Source of the DNA: Chloroflexota bacterium
GTDB taxonomy: Bacteria; Chloroflexota; Anaerolineae; UBA1429
Length of the DNA stretch: 19,320 nucleotides
Direction of reading: 5' to 3'
NCBI GenBank assembly: GCA_012515695.1
Contig: JAAYXX010000018.1
Coordinates: 1-19,320 of the forward strand
Part shown: positions 1-7,891 of the stretch, in pieces
Layout: each line of letters begins with the position of its first letter
How positions within the stretch are numbered: position 1 is the first letter of the stretch
Made by a program: the position numbers and the translations under genes
Notes under the pieces: model-generated
Seen by the model: the letters and a program-made list of their open reading frames with translations, nothing else
The model's database searches: none
What the model was told of the DNA's origin: nothing

Positions 1-501
1 CAGCGCATAGTAATCTACTACAGGCAGATCGTTCGCCTGCAACACATACTTCATGGCGGTCTTGTCCATGCCGAGCGTCGAGCCGAGGATACCGGCCCCC
101 ACGTAGGGCAGGTCCGCCAGTTCCAGCAGCCCTTGCACGCTGCCATCTTCGCCGTATGTCCCATGTAGCACAGGGAACACGACGTCTACCGCCGGGAAAC
201 GGCCCGCTTGCGCGCCGGGGATCAATTCCCGCTCGCCAGAGGGCGTCAGGGCACGTTCTGCCGCCGACGGTTGTTCTTCCGCCGCCGTGGCAGCCTGTGC
301 GCCATTATCCCCATCCGTAAGCAGGGCCAGTGGGTCGCCCGCCGTCAGCCAGCGGCCAGATTTGGTGATGCCGATGGGGAAAACCTCGTATTTTTCCTTG
401 TCCATCGCTGCCATCACTGACCGGGCCGAGGCAAGCGACACCTCGTGCTCACCTGATTTGCCCCCGAACACTACAGCGACGCGAATCTTGTCCGATTGCA
501 T
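1..501 (-). CDS. ddl: D-alanine--D-alanine ligase, N-terminal part (runs off window)
   Basis: This gene encodes the cytoplasmic ATP-grasp ligase that joins two D-alanines for the end of the murein stem peptide, the dipeptide MurF uses. Only the first 167 codons are present, because the frame is still open at base 1. The protein begins MQSDKIRVAVVFGGKSGEHE; the GGKSGEHEVSLAS segment (about residues 13-25) is the classic Ddl N-terminal signature. VVFPVLHGTYGEDG (about 107-120) and the GMDKTAMK segment (about 143-150) also fit the family. Residues about 66-90 form an Ala/Glu-rich stretch that looks like a small lineage-specific insertion. The ATG at 501 is preceded by a GAGGG Shine-Dalgarno about 5 nt away. 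The gene follows murB after 105 nt, the largest gap in the operon, which contains a perfect hairpin. The ATP-grasp catalytic half is outside the window, so intactness cannot be judged. Confidence 0.95.
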   Translation of the reverse strand, partial: MQSDKIRVAVVFGGKSGEHEVSLASARSVMAAMDKEKYEVFPIGITKSGRWLTAGDPLALLTDGDNGAQAATAAEEQPSAAERALTPSGERELIPGAQAGRFPAVDVVFPVLHGTYGEDGSVQGLLELADLPYVGAGILGSTLGMDKTAMKYVLQANDLPVVDYYAL

Positions 502-557
502 GATGTCCCTCGCAGAATGCCGTGACGTTAGTCTATCGATACTAGATTGTCAGTTTA

Positions 558-599
558 CAGTTATTGCTGCCTCAGCTATTGCTGCACCAGCAATAGCTG
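558..599. repeat. Perfect 12-bp inverted repeat and short direct repeats in the murB-ddl gap
   Basis: CAGCTATTGCTG at 573-584 and CAGCAATAGCTG at 588-599 are exact reverse complements separated by 3 nt, so the murB-ddl intercistronic RNA should form a stable hairpin. A near-copy of the left arm (CAGTTATTGCTG, 558-569) lies 15 nt to the left, giving an imperfect 15-nt direct repeat. No T-tract follows on the minus strand, so it is not a standard intrinsic terminator. An mRNA-processing or stability element between the last murein genes is possible, but that is inference. Confidence 0.6.
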
Positions 600-606
600 C
601 TATCGC

Positions 607-1536
607 TCAGGCCCATTCGCCCACCAGCTCGATTTCCGGCTCCAGCCGTTGCGCGAACGACGCCCAGACGGTCTTTTGCACCAGGTCAATCAGTGCCTTG
701 ACGTCGGCTGCCGTGGCCCCGCCTGTGTTCATCAGGAAATTGGCGTGCTTGGGCGAAACCTCGGCCCCGCCGATGCGCCGGCCCTTTAGCCCGGCCTGCT
801 CGATCAGGAAACCGGCGGGATATTGCATAGTCCGCTTGAATATGCTGCCCGCGCAGCAGCCCACAGGGGTCCGCAAGCGCCGCTGGGTGGACACATTCTC
901 CGTCTTGCGGGCCAACTCCTCAGGGTCGCCGGGCGTCAACTGGATAGCCGCCTCCAGCACAATGCGCCGCCGTGCCCGCCAGTTCTCCTGCTTTAACGCG
1001 CTCATCCGATAGCTATAATCAAGCTGCTCCGCATCCATCTCTTCCGGGTCGCGATTGGGCTGCAACAGTGTCACCCGGCGCACCACGTCGGCCATACAGC
1101 CGCCATAGGCCCCGGCATTGCCCACAACGGCGCCGCCCAATGTGCCAGGAATGCCCACGGCCCACTCCAGGCCAGCCCATCCCTGTTGCACAGTCCAGCG
1201 CGCCACTTCCGCCAGCCATACGCCCGACTCGGCCAGCAACAGCCCATCCTCTCCCAGGCGATAGCCGCGACACTCGTTCACGATGGTGATTCCGCGCAGC
1301 CCGGCATCGGCCACCAGCACATTCGTGCCGCCGCCCAACAGCAGCACCGGCACATTCCGCCCCCATGCCATCTGCGCGACCTCGACAAATTCGGCCTTTG
1401 TCCGCACGCTGATGAACAGGTCAGACGGACCACCTATGGCGAACGACGTGTGCCGTGCAAGGGGCTCATTGGTCAGCAGTCGTTCCCCATACCCTTTTTC
1501 AATTAGATCTCTACGCAACTCTTCCAGACTCATCAT
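607..1536 (-). CDS. murB: UDP-N-acetylenolpyruvoylglucosamine reductase
   Basis: MurB is the cytoplasmic flavoenzyme that reduces UDP-GlcNAc-enolpyruvate with NADPH to UDP-MurNAc, the second committed step of murein precursor synthesis. The FAD-binding half shows LLLGGGTNVLVADAGLRG and the GIPGTLGGAVVGNAGAYGG segment. The catalytic region shows YSYRMS (active-site Arg) and AGSIFKR, where the Ser of the family's GS-F-K motif is the proton donor. Near the C terminus are HANFLMNTGGATAADV and LEPEIELVGEW, which carries the catalytic Glu. The compact form resembles the shorter (type II) MurB class. The start is set at ATG 1536, preceded by AAAGG, giving 309 aa. An in-frame start at 1575 would add 13 residues without a family match, and ATG 1533 is also possible. 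The first 26 nt overlap the end of murC, implying translational coupling. Confidence 0.95.
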   Translation of the reverse strand: MMSLEELRRDLIEKGYGERLLTNEPLARHTSFAIGGPSDLFISVRTKAEFVEVAQMAWGRNVPVLLLGGGTNVLVADAGLRGITIVNECRGYRLGEDGLLLAESGVWLAEVARWTVQQGWAGLEWAVGIPGTLGGAVVGNAGAYGGCMADVVRRVTLLQPNRDPEEMDAEQLDYSYRMSALKQENWRARRRIVLEAAIQLTPGDPEELARKTENVSTQRRLRTPVGCCAGSIFKRTMQYPAGFLIEQAGLKGRRIGGAEVSPKHANFLMNTGGATAADVKALIDLVQKTVWASFAQRLEPEIELVGEWA

Positions 1537-2932
1537 CCTGACCTTTACCAAGTTTGACCAAGATACGCTCACCAATTAGATAGCCATCACCCGCCCCAAG
1601 GGTAATGAGCACATCGCCGCTGCAAAGCTCGTTGCCCAACGTTTCTACTACCCGCTCCAGGCTCCCCAGGTATCGCACATGGGCATGGTCTATGGCCACA
1701 GCGAGGGCCTCGCCGTGGATAGTCGCTTGCTCGCGGGCACGCGCTGCATAGATATCTGTGATGATCACTTGATCGGCATCGGCAAAACAAGAGCGAAATT
1801 CGTTCAACAAAGCCTCGGTACGGCTGTACGTGTGCGGCTGCCAGACGGCCCACAAGCGCCGTCCAGGATACCGCGCGCGGGCAGCGGCCAGCGTGGCGCG
1901 TATTTCCGTCGGGTGGTGAGCGTAATCATCCACCACCACCACGCCTTGCCGTTCCCCCTTGACCTCGAAACGCCGCAGGACACCACGGTACTCCGCAAGG
2001 GCCTGTCCTGCAGAGGCCCTGTCAATCCCCAGACACTCGGCCACCAGCAGGGCCGCCGTCGCGTTCAGCGCGTTGTGCCTGCCTGGGACGCTCAGAGTAA
2101 AACTCCCCCAAAGCTGCCCCTCCCGAACCACGCAAAAATCCACCCCGCCACGGGCATTCGCCGCCACGTCTCGCACCTGATATTCGGCCTCTGGCGATAT
2201 CCCATAGGTGAGGGCGCGCGGCCCGCGATGATCGCGCTCGCGCAACAGGGCCGCCAACTCGCTGCCATCCACACAGGCCACAATCTGCCCGTCGGCGGGC
2301 ACGCGCTCCAGAAAGGTGGCAAACGCCTGCCGATAATCCGCCATCGTGGGATAGCAATCCGGGTGATCCATCTCCAGGTTGGTCACTACCGCGATCCGGG
2401 GCCGCAGCCCGTGGAACATTCGGTCATATTCGTCGGCCTCGATGACGAAATGCGGCCCTTTCCCCGCCTGGGCGTTGGTCCCCAACTCGGAGACGATCCC
2501 ACCCACGATAAAGGTCGGCGATAGGTTCAGCCGCGTCAGCATTACCGACAGCATGGCCGTGGTGGTGGTCTTGCCGTGCGTGCCTGCCACAGCCACCCCC
2601 ACACTGTCCGCCATCATCAGCCCCAGCAATTGCTGCCGCTTGATGACCGGAATCCCCGCTGCGCGGGCCGCCTGCACTTCGGCGTTCGTTTCGGGCACGG
2701 CGGACGAAATCACCACCAGTTCAGCATCGGCCACCTGCGTTCCCGCGTGGCCGACGTATGTAACGATTCCCTGCTGGTTCAACTCTTGGGTAATCGCCGA
2801 GGCCCTTTGATCCGAGCCGGATACCTGGTAGCCCCAGGCAGCCAGCACGCGGGCAATCGCCGACAGCCCAATTCCGCCAATACCCACCAGGTGGATGTGA
2901 CGCGGTAGTGTCTGAACCATCTCCGAATCCAT
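1511..2932 (-). CDS. murC: UDP-N-acetylmuramate--L-alanine ligase
   Basis: MurC adds the first amino acid (L-Ala) of the stem peptide to UDP-MurNAc in the cytoplasm using ATP. The 473-aa protein has the three-domain Mur ligase layout. HLVGIGGIGLSAIARVL near the N terminus is the UDP-substrate Rossmann loop. GTHGKTTTT at residues 117-125 is the ATP P-loop. EADEYDRMF at about 165-173 is the MurC-type metal and substrate site. TNLEMDHPD follows it, and DDYAHHPTEI at about 335-344 is the C-terminal domain signature specific to MurC and Mpl. Length and motif spacing are normal, and MurC is favoured over Mpl because the gene sits in the dcw operon just before murB. The ATG at 2932 has a strong AGAGGAG site about 8 nt upstream that overlaps the stop codon of the preceding membrane-protein gene. 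Confidence 0.97.
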   Translation of the reverse strand: MDSEMVQTLPRHIHLVGIGGIGLSAIARVLAAWGYQVSGSDQRASAITQELNQQGIVTYVGHAGTQVADAELVVISSAVPETNAEVQAARAAGIPVIKRQQLLGLMMADSVGVAVAGTHGKTTTTAMLSVMLTRLNLSPTFIVGGIVSELGTNAQAGKGPHFVIEADEYDRMFHGLRPRIAVVTNLEMDHPDCYPTMADYRQAFATFLERVPADGQIVACVDGSELAALLRERDHRGPRALTYGISPEAEYQVRDVAANARGGVDFCVVREGQLWGSFTLSVPGRHNALNATAALLVAECLGIDRASAGQALAEYRGVLRRFEVKGERQGVVVVDDYAHHPTEIRATLAAARARYPGRRLWAVWQPHTYSRTEALLNEFRSCFADADQVIITDIYAARAREQATIHGEALAVAIDHAHVRYLGSLERVVETLGNELCSGDVLITLGAGDGYLIGERILVKLGKGQDDESGRVA

Positions 2933-2943
2933 GCAATACTCCT

Positions 2944-3501
2944 CTAGTGAATCACCCTGGCGAGCAACAACGCCGTCGCCAGATACAACAACAAACTTTG
3001 GCCGAACAGAACCGGCTGCCCCAGCAGGTTTAGCGGCAAGAACTCGATCAGGCTTTGGCCCAGGTTCGTCAGTCCCTTGTCAAAGAAGAAAAAGCTGCAC
3101 GCATACTGGTACTTGTGCATATAGTTCCAGATGCTGCCTGCAATCAGATAGCCGTTCAAAGCGCCAACCAGCCCCCCCAGATACACCCCCGACATCCCTT
3201 TGGGGGCATCCCCAGGAAAGGCCAGCGTCTGCCCGTGATACAGGGTAAAAGCCAGCGCCGATATGACAACCATATACAACCAACACGACATCACGGCCTG
3301 GTTCGGCAGCGGCAGCACCTTGGCGCTTACCGTGAACACCTTGTCAAGCCCCACCGTGAGCTGCGAGTCAAACAAGTTCAGGATGAACAGCACAAACGTC
3401 ATCCCCAGGGTCACCCCCAACTCGCGGAGGAATCCCCGGATGATGCCGATCACTGTGAACATGACTACCAGTATGCCAAAGAACGCTTCGATGGGGACCA
3501 C
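2944..3501 (-). CDS. CvpA-like integral membrane protein (second of a tandem pair)
   Basis: This is a 185-aa, highly hydrophobic protein with about five predicted membrane segments (roughly residues 5-22, 27-44, 68-90, 105-125 and 160-184). The N-terminal RGFLREL motif at the end of the first helix and the later glycine-rich helix GVYLGGLVGALNGYLIAG resemble CvpA (colicin V production) family proteins. The first CvpA-like protein, encoded just upstream, has equivalent RRGVNREL and GAAVGAINGFLVAS segments, so the two look like diverged tandem copies. The GTG start at 3501 has an excellent GAGGAGG site 5 nt away. The gene lies 27 nt after its paralogue and 11 nt before murC. The molecular function of CvpA proteins is poorly defined. 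The position between murG and murC suggests an envelope-related role, but that is inference. The family call is by motif only. Confidence 0.7.
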   Translation of the reverse strand: MVPIEAFFGILVVMFTVIGIIRGFLRELGVTLGMTFVLFILNLFDSQLTVGLDKVFTVSAKVLPLPNQAVMSCWLYMVVISALAFTLYHGQTLAFPGDAPKGMSGVYLGGLVGALNGYLIAGSIWNYMHKYQYACSFFFFDKGLTNLGQSLIEFLPLNLLGQPVLFGQSLLLYLATALLLARVIH

Positions 3502-3528
3502 CCAATCCTCCTCGTCGCTGCGGGCAAC

Positions 3529-4152
3529 TTATTTTTTGCCTGAAGCGTTGTGCAGCCCAAGGGCAATCACCGTGACCACCAGGAACACCACCAACAGGCC
3601 GATATTACCAGTATCCACCAAAGCGTTGGTCACTTCTTTGGTCGGCACGTTAATCGTCATCGTCGTACCCGTGACGACCCTGGGCAAGATGATAGAAGCC
3701 ACCAAAAAGCCATTAATGGCCCCGACGGCTGCCCCCAATACCTGAAGCACGCGCGTCTTGGGCCCCTGAATACGGCGCTGCCCGATGATAACAAAGAGCA
3801 AAACGATCAGGAAAAAGAAGCAAAAGACCAGCGCATTGATGGCCGCCTCCCCGCCAATCAAATCGGGGAGTTGCTTGGCCTTCTGCCATTCGGCTGCCGG
3901 GTCGTCGGCGCTCAACCCACCGCTCAGGGCAAATCGCCCCAGCCGATAGAAACGGTTTATCCGCTCGTGCAAGGTGGGGCCAAGCTTGTCCGTGATCCAT
4001 ATACTAATGACGATACCGACAAACGACAGCAACTCGCGATTGACGCCTCGCCGCAGGCCGATCAGCGCAAAACACGCCAGAATGATGACCAGCACAGTAT
4101 GCTGGCTGAGGTTAACCGGCCCATGCGCCGCCCATCGCACCGCCTGGTTCAT
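3529..4152 (-). CDS. CvpA-like integral membrane protein (first of a tandem pair)
   Basis: This is a 207-aa protein with about five predicted membrane segments (roughly residues 18-37, 42-58, 103-124, 137-158 and 184-202) and a polar stretch of about 40 residues between the second and third. The RRGVNRELLSFVG motif after the first helix and the small-residue helix GAAVGAINGFLVASIIL match the general CvpA pattern. Its ATG overlaps the murG stop as ATGA (4149-4152), so translation is probably coupled to murG, and a second CvpA-like gene follows 27 nt later. No catalytic motif is visible. Possible roles include an accessory factor of lipid-linked murein synthesis or a small channel or scaffold. 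These are guesses; only the family resemblance and operon position are seen. Confidence 0.72.
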   Translation of the reverse strand: MNQAVRWAAHGPVNLSQHTVLVIILACFALIGLRRGVNRELLSFVGIVISIWITDKLGPTLHERINRFYRLGRFALSGGLSADDPAAEWQKAKQLPDLIGGEAAINALVFCFFFLIVLLFVIIGQRRIQGPKTRVLQVLGAAVGAINGFLVASIILPRVVTGTTMTINVPTKEVTNALVDTGNIGLLVVFLVVTVIALGLHNASGKK

Positions 4153-5273
4153 GATGACCTGGACCTTTCTTGCGCCAGCGAGAGCAACACGTCGGCAATC
4201 CGTTCCGCTGCCTCTGGAACGGCCAGCCCCCGCGCCGCCTTGCTCATGCGTTGCAGACGCTCGTGGTTCGTGAACAGGTCTTGCACCAGCGGGAACAGCC
4301 GGATGCCCAGCTCGCCATCGGGCACAATCACCGCCGCCCCGCGCTCGGCCATGTAGCTGGCGTTAGCCTCCTGATGCTGGCCCGCGTAGGGATAGGGCAC
4401 CAATACAGCAGGCAGCCCCACCGCCGGGAATTCGCCCAGCGTCGCCGCCCCGGCGCGCGCGACGGCCAGGTCGGCGGCCACCAGCGCGTCTGTCATCTGC
4501 CCATACAAATAGGCGGACAGATGATATCTGCTGCGTGCTGGTTCCGGCAGCCTGTTGCGCCCCGCATCCAGGCTCTCGTAATCGTCAAAGCCGCTGATGT
4601 GTACGATCTGGGCCAGGGATAGCAGATGCGGCAACACCCCCCGGACGGCCTCGTTAATCGAATGCGCCCCCCGGCTGCCCCCCAGCACCAACAGGACGGG
4701 CGAGTCGTCTGTAGCCAGCCCCAGGGCCTCGCGCGCCCTGGCCTTGTCCGTTTCATACAGCGCCCGCCGCACCGGATAGCCGGTCACCACGACCTTGTCG
4801 CGGGGGAAATATCGCCCCACCAGATCAAAGGACACGCCCACCTTTTGCGCGAACCGCGACAAAAAGCGCACGGCCAGGCCCGGCTCCATGTCTGGCAGAT
4901 AAACCATCACCGGGCAGCCCAGGCTGCGGCCCGCCAACACCACCGGCACAGAAACATAGCCCCCTGTCGCCAGGATCACGTCCGGCTGCAATGCGCGCAA
5001 CATCTCTCGCGCCTGCCGGTAGCCCACTCCCATGCGTATGGTGTTGCGTACCAGGGCTACAGGGTTCTTGCCACGAATCGCCCCCGTGGAGACAGCACGA
5101 AAGCGCACCCCCTCCTGCTGTAGAATGCGCTCCTCGACGCTGTCGGCGCTGCCCACCCACGTCACATCGTCGAGCGTGGTGGCCCACCGACTATTTGCGA
5201 TCAATGTTTGCAACACGGCCAGGGCCGGATAGACATGCCCACCAGTTCCGCCCCCCGTCACGACGAGTTTCAT
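4149..5273 (-). CDS. murG: Undecaprenyldiphospho-muramoylpentapeptide GlcNAc transferase
   Basis: MurG is the peripheral inner-face membrane GT-B glycosyltransferase that adds GlcNAc from UDP-GlcNAc to lipid I, making lipid II. The 374-aa protein opens with MKLVVTGGGTGGHVYPALAV, the glycine-rich loop that binds the lipid diphosphate. It also shows LATGGYVSVPVVLAG, VTGYPVRRALY and LGGSRGAHSINEAV. The C-terminal donor site ARAGAATLGEFPAVGLPAVL is followed by PYPYAGQHQEANA, with the conserved Gln and Glu that contact UDP-GlcNAc. Length is typical. The ATG at 5273 overlaps the ftsW stop by four bases (ATGA) and has GGAG 8 nt upstream. Its stop in turn overlaps the following CvpA-like gene, so three consecutive genes are coupled. 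Confidence 0.97.
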   Translation of the reverse strand: MKLVVTGGGTGGHVYPALAVLQTLIANSRWATTLDDVTWVGSADSVEERILQQEGVRFRAVSTGAIRGKNPVALVRNTIRMGVGYRQAREMLRALQPDVILATGGYVSVPVVLAGRSLGCPVMVYLPDMEPGLAVRFLSRFAQKVGVSFDLVGRYFPRDKVVVTGYPVRRALYETDKARAREALGLATDDSPVLLVLGGSRGAHSINEAVRGVLPHLLSLAQIVHISGFDDYESLDAGRNRLPEPARSRYHLSAYLYGQMTDALVAADLAVARAGAATLGEFPAVGLPAVLVPYPYAGQHQEANASYMAERGAAVIVPDGELGIRLFPLVQDLFTNHERLQRMSKAARGLAVPEAAERIADVLLSLAQERSRSS

Positions 5274-6406
5274 GTGCTATGCTCCGATTCCTCTCCAGGG
5301 CCATGTCGTGAGATATTTAGCAAAATCCCCACCGAAGCCAGGCAACTCACCAAAGACGATCCGCCATAGCTAATAAACGGCAACACCGTGCCAGTAAAGG
5401 GCGTTGTAGCGGTGATAACGCCGATGTGCAGAATGGCCTGCAACGTGACCCATGCCACCAGGCCCACGGCCAACAACCGGCCATACATATCAGGCGCGGC
5501 CCAGGCTATCCGCAACCCCCGCCACGTCCACAGCCCATACAGGCCCATGACCAGCAGGCAGCCCAGTATCCCCATCTCTTCGCCCACGATAGCGAATATG
5601 CCGTCGGTGTGGGCGGCATAGATGGCAAACTTTTGCTGGCTCTGCCCCAGGCCAACCCCTACCCAGCCCCCTTTGTTGAGCGCCGCCAGAGATTGCACCA
5701 CCTGGAACCCCTGGCCGGAAACATCGCTGAACGGGCTTTGCAGCCACAGGTTGATCCGGTCCATGCGATAGCGCATCGCCATCGCCATCAGAACCAGCGC
5801 CAGACCGCCGAACAAAAAGCCGATCAGCAATTGCTTGATATCGGCCCCGGCCACAAAGAACATGGCCGTGGCGGTGGCTACCAGCAGCAAGCCAGTGGAA
5901 AAGTCCGGCTGTAGCATAATCAGCCCGGCGATGAACCCCAGCAACAGCGCGAACGGGATCAATCCCAGGTTCACCGAGCGCAGGTTCTCGCCCTTGGCCG
6001 CCAGCCAGACGGCGATATAGATCATTGCCCCCAGCTTGGCGAGTTCCGAGGGCTGCACCGACCGGCTGTTCACCAACCAACGCCCAATACCCAGCGTCAT
6101 GGTGACCAACATCAACACCGTGCCGCCCAGAATCCACAGGACATACTTTTGGTAAATGTGATAGTCTATCCGCGATAGAATCAGCAGCATCACAAACCCG
6201 AACAACGCAAACATCGCCTGGCGTTTGAGAAAATGGGCAGGCTGCCCCTCGTAGACGCCCCCCTCTATGAGGGCAAAGCCATACGAGGCGCTGTACACCA
6301 TCACCAGCCCCAGCACCAGGATAGCCAGCACGATGACCAAAAGGCCCAGGTCCATCTTGACACCCCTGGCTGCTGGTCGCGCTGCTGTTCTGCTGATTGC
6401 TGCCAT
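5270..6406 (-). CDS. ftsW: SEDS-family peptidoglycan glycosyltransferase / cell division protein FtsW
   Basis: FtsW is the multi-pass SEDS polymerase that links lipid II into glycan strands at the septum together with its class B PBP, encoded upstream as ftsI. The protein has about ten hydrophobic segments. Diagnostic motifs are VYSASYGFAL after the first helix, SVQPSELAKLGAMIYIA, QPDFSTGLLL, AHTDGIFAIVGEEMG (containing the catalytic-region Asp) and GTVLPFISYGGSSLV near the C terminus. It ends in a short polar tail. The ATG at 6406 (378 aa) has AGAGG 8 nt upstream. A GTG at 6409 is adjacent, and an internal ATG at 6355 with AGGGG upstream would remove a short basic Ala/Arg-rich N-terminal tail. 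The gene is 21 nt after murD. FtsW is preferred over RodA because of the dcw context. Confidence 0.95.
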   Translation of the reverse strand: MAAISRTAARPAARGVKMDLGLLVIVLAILVLGLVMVYSASYGFALIEGGVYEGQPAHFLKRQAMFALFGFVMLLILSRIDYHIYQKYVLWILGGTVLMLVTMTLGIGRWLVNSRSVQPSELAKLGAMIYIAVWLAAKGENLRSVNLGLIPFALLLGFIAGLIMLQPDFSTGLLLVATATAMFFVAGADIKQLLIGFLFGGLALVLMAMAMRYRMDRINLWLQSPFSDVSGQGFQVVQSLAALNKGGWVGVGLGQSQQKFAIYAAHTDGIFAIVGEEMGILGCLLVMGLYGLWTWRGLRIAWAAPDMYGRLLAVGLVAWVTLQAILHIGVITATTPFTGTVLPFISYGGSSLVSCLASVGILLNISRHGPGEESEHST

Positions 6407-6427
6407 CACCTATGCCTCTATAAGCCT

Positions 6428-7888
6428 TTATGAGAGAGCGGCTACCAACTCGCGAAAACGTTGCCCGCGCTCTTCAAAGTCCGCGAATGCGTCAAAGCTC
6501 GTCCCGCCCGGCGACAGCAAAACCACGTCTCCGGGTTGCGCCAGACGAGCCGCCAGCGACACAGCCTCCTCTAGCGACTCGGCGGCGCAATACTGCACAC
6601 TGTTCCCGTTGGTCACCCCGGCCCTCTCGCGGGCCTCGACCAACGCTCGCTGGATGATGGGCACCGCCTCGCCAAACGCCACCACTACACGCGCCCGCTT
6701 GAGCACACAGTCGGCCCATTCATCCCACGACAGGTGCTTGTCACGCCCCCCGGCCAGCAAGATCAGCGGCTCGGAGTAAGAGCGCAACGCCGCCAGCGCC
6801 CGTTCGGGGGAGGTGGCAATCGAGTCATTGACAAATAAAACGTCGCGCCAGACGCGCACGTTCTCCTGGCGATGCGGAACCCCGCCAAAGGTCGTTGCCA
6901 CCTCTCGGATCGCCTCCACCGACACCCCGCCCGCCAGCGCGCAACACGCAGCCGTCAGGGTATTGCCCAGGTTGTGCCGCCCCCGCAGCTGCACCTCGCC
7001 CGCGCTACAGAGCAAGCGCTCGCGCCCATCAAACCGCAGCATCAGGCGTTCGCCCTGCAGAAACGCGCCCTGATCGACATCGCTTTCCAGGCTGAACTGC
7101 AACAGCCGCCCCCGCACCGTGGTCCGGGCCAGCTCCCGCGTCAAGTGGTTATCCTTGTTCAACACGGCCCAATCATCGCCCGTCTGGTATTCCAGAATGT
7201 GCGTCTTGGCCCGCGCATAGTCCTCCATAGACGGGTGCCGGTCCAGGTGGTTGGGGGTAATGTTGGTCACGGCGGCAATTCGCGGGCTGTACCCCTCGAC
7301 GGAAACCACACGCGAGGCCGCTGTGCGACGCTGCTCTACCTGCGCCCCCTGATAATCGGGAGCGAATAGCTCCAACTGAAAGCTCGATAGCTCCATGACC
7401 GCCACGTCCGGCTGGCCGCCCCCCAACAAATCCTCAATCAGCGGCTTGCCGATGTTGCCCCCCACCCAGGTCTGCTTGCCATCCCTGGCGTACATCAGGC
7501 CCACCATGCTCGTGGTGGTCGTCTTACCGCTGGAGCCGGTGATCCCCACGATGGGAGCAGCGCACAACTGGGTGAACAGGCGCGGCTCGCTGCTGATGGG
7601 CACGCCCTGCTCGCGGGCCTGCTGCACAACCTTGGCCCAGGGTGGCACTCCAGGGCTGAGGAATAGCACGTCCACGCCCGACAGGTCCAACTCGCTGCAC
7701 CCCAGGGCGAACTCGATGGGCAGGCCCTCCAGGTCGGACAAGGGCTTGAGCAGGGCTTCTCGCGGCTTGGAATCGCTCAACACCACACGCGCCCCCGCAT
7801 GCACCAGATAACGCGCCAGGGCCGTCCCCTCGCGGGCGGCCCCCACGATCACTGTTCGCAATCCGCGCAAATCGTTCGGTGAAAGCAT
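6428..7888 (-). CDS. murD: UDP-N-acetylmuramoyl-L-alanine--D-glutamate ligase
   Basis: MurD adds D-Glu to UDP-MurNAc-L-Ala in the cytoplasm. The 486-aa protein has an N-terminal Rossmann region (VIVGAAREGTALARYL), LSPGVPP, the P-loop GSSGKTTTT at 118-126, MELSSFQLE at about 165-173, NITPNHLDRH at about 209-218, and in the C-terminal domain VNDSIATSPERALAAL and LLAGGRDKH. These are specific to MurD. It is about 45 residues longer than the roughly 440-aa enterobacterial enzyme. About 20 of the extra residues form a charged insertion at about 177-198, between LSSFQLELF and the NITPNHLDRH motif. The ATG at 7888 is 3 nt after the mraY stop and uses a GGGG-type ribosome site lying over that stop. 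Confidence 0.96.
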   Translation of the reverse strand: MLSPNDLRGLRTVIVGAAREGTALARYLVHAGARVVLSDSKPREALLKPLSDLEGLPIEFALGCSELDLSGVDVLFLSPGVPPWAKVVQQAREQGVPISSEPRLFTQLCAAPIVGITGSSGKTTTTSMVGLMYARDGKQTWVGGNIGKPLIEDLLGGGQPDVAVMELSSFQLELFAPDYQGAQVEQRRTAASRVVSVEGYSPRIAAVTNITPNHLDRHPSMEDYARAKTHILEYQTGDDWAVLNKDNHLTRELARTTVRGRLLQFSLESDVDQGAFLQGERLMLRFDGRERLLCSAGEVQLRGRHNLGNTLTAACCALAGGVSVEAIREVATTFGGVPHRQENVRVWRDVLFVNDSIATSPERALAALRSYSEPLILLAGGRDKHLSWDEWADCVLKRARVVVAFGEAVPIIQRALVEARERAGVTNGNSVQYCAAESLEEAVSLAARLAQPGDVVLLSPGGTSFDAFADFEERGQRFRELVAALS

Positions 7889-7891
7889 CTT

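Noticed and set aside
1929..1945. Run of CACCAC triplets resembling extra MraZ boxes inside murC
   Set aside because: It is a 3-nt period run encoding consecutive Val codons of MurC, not a 10-nt-spaced array, and has no promoter beside it.
1679..2524. 281-codon plus-strand open frame opposite murC
   Set aside because: It lies wholly antisense to murC, whose motifs are unmistakable. The His/Arg/Pro-rich composition is typical of a shadow frame in GC-rich DNA.
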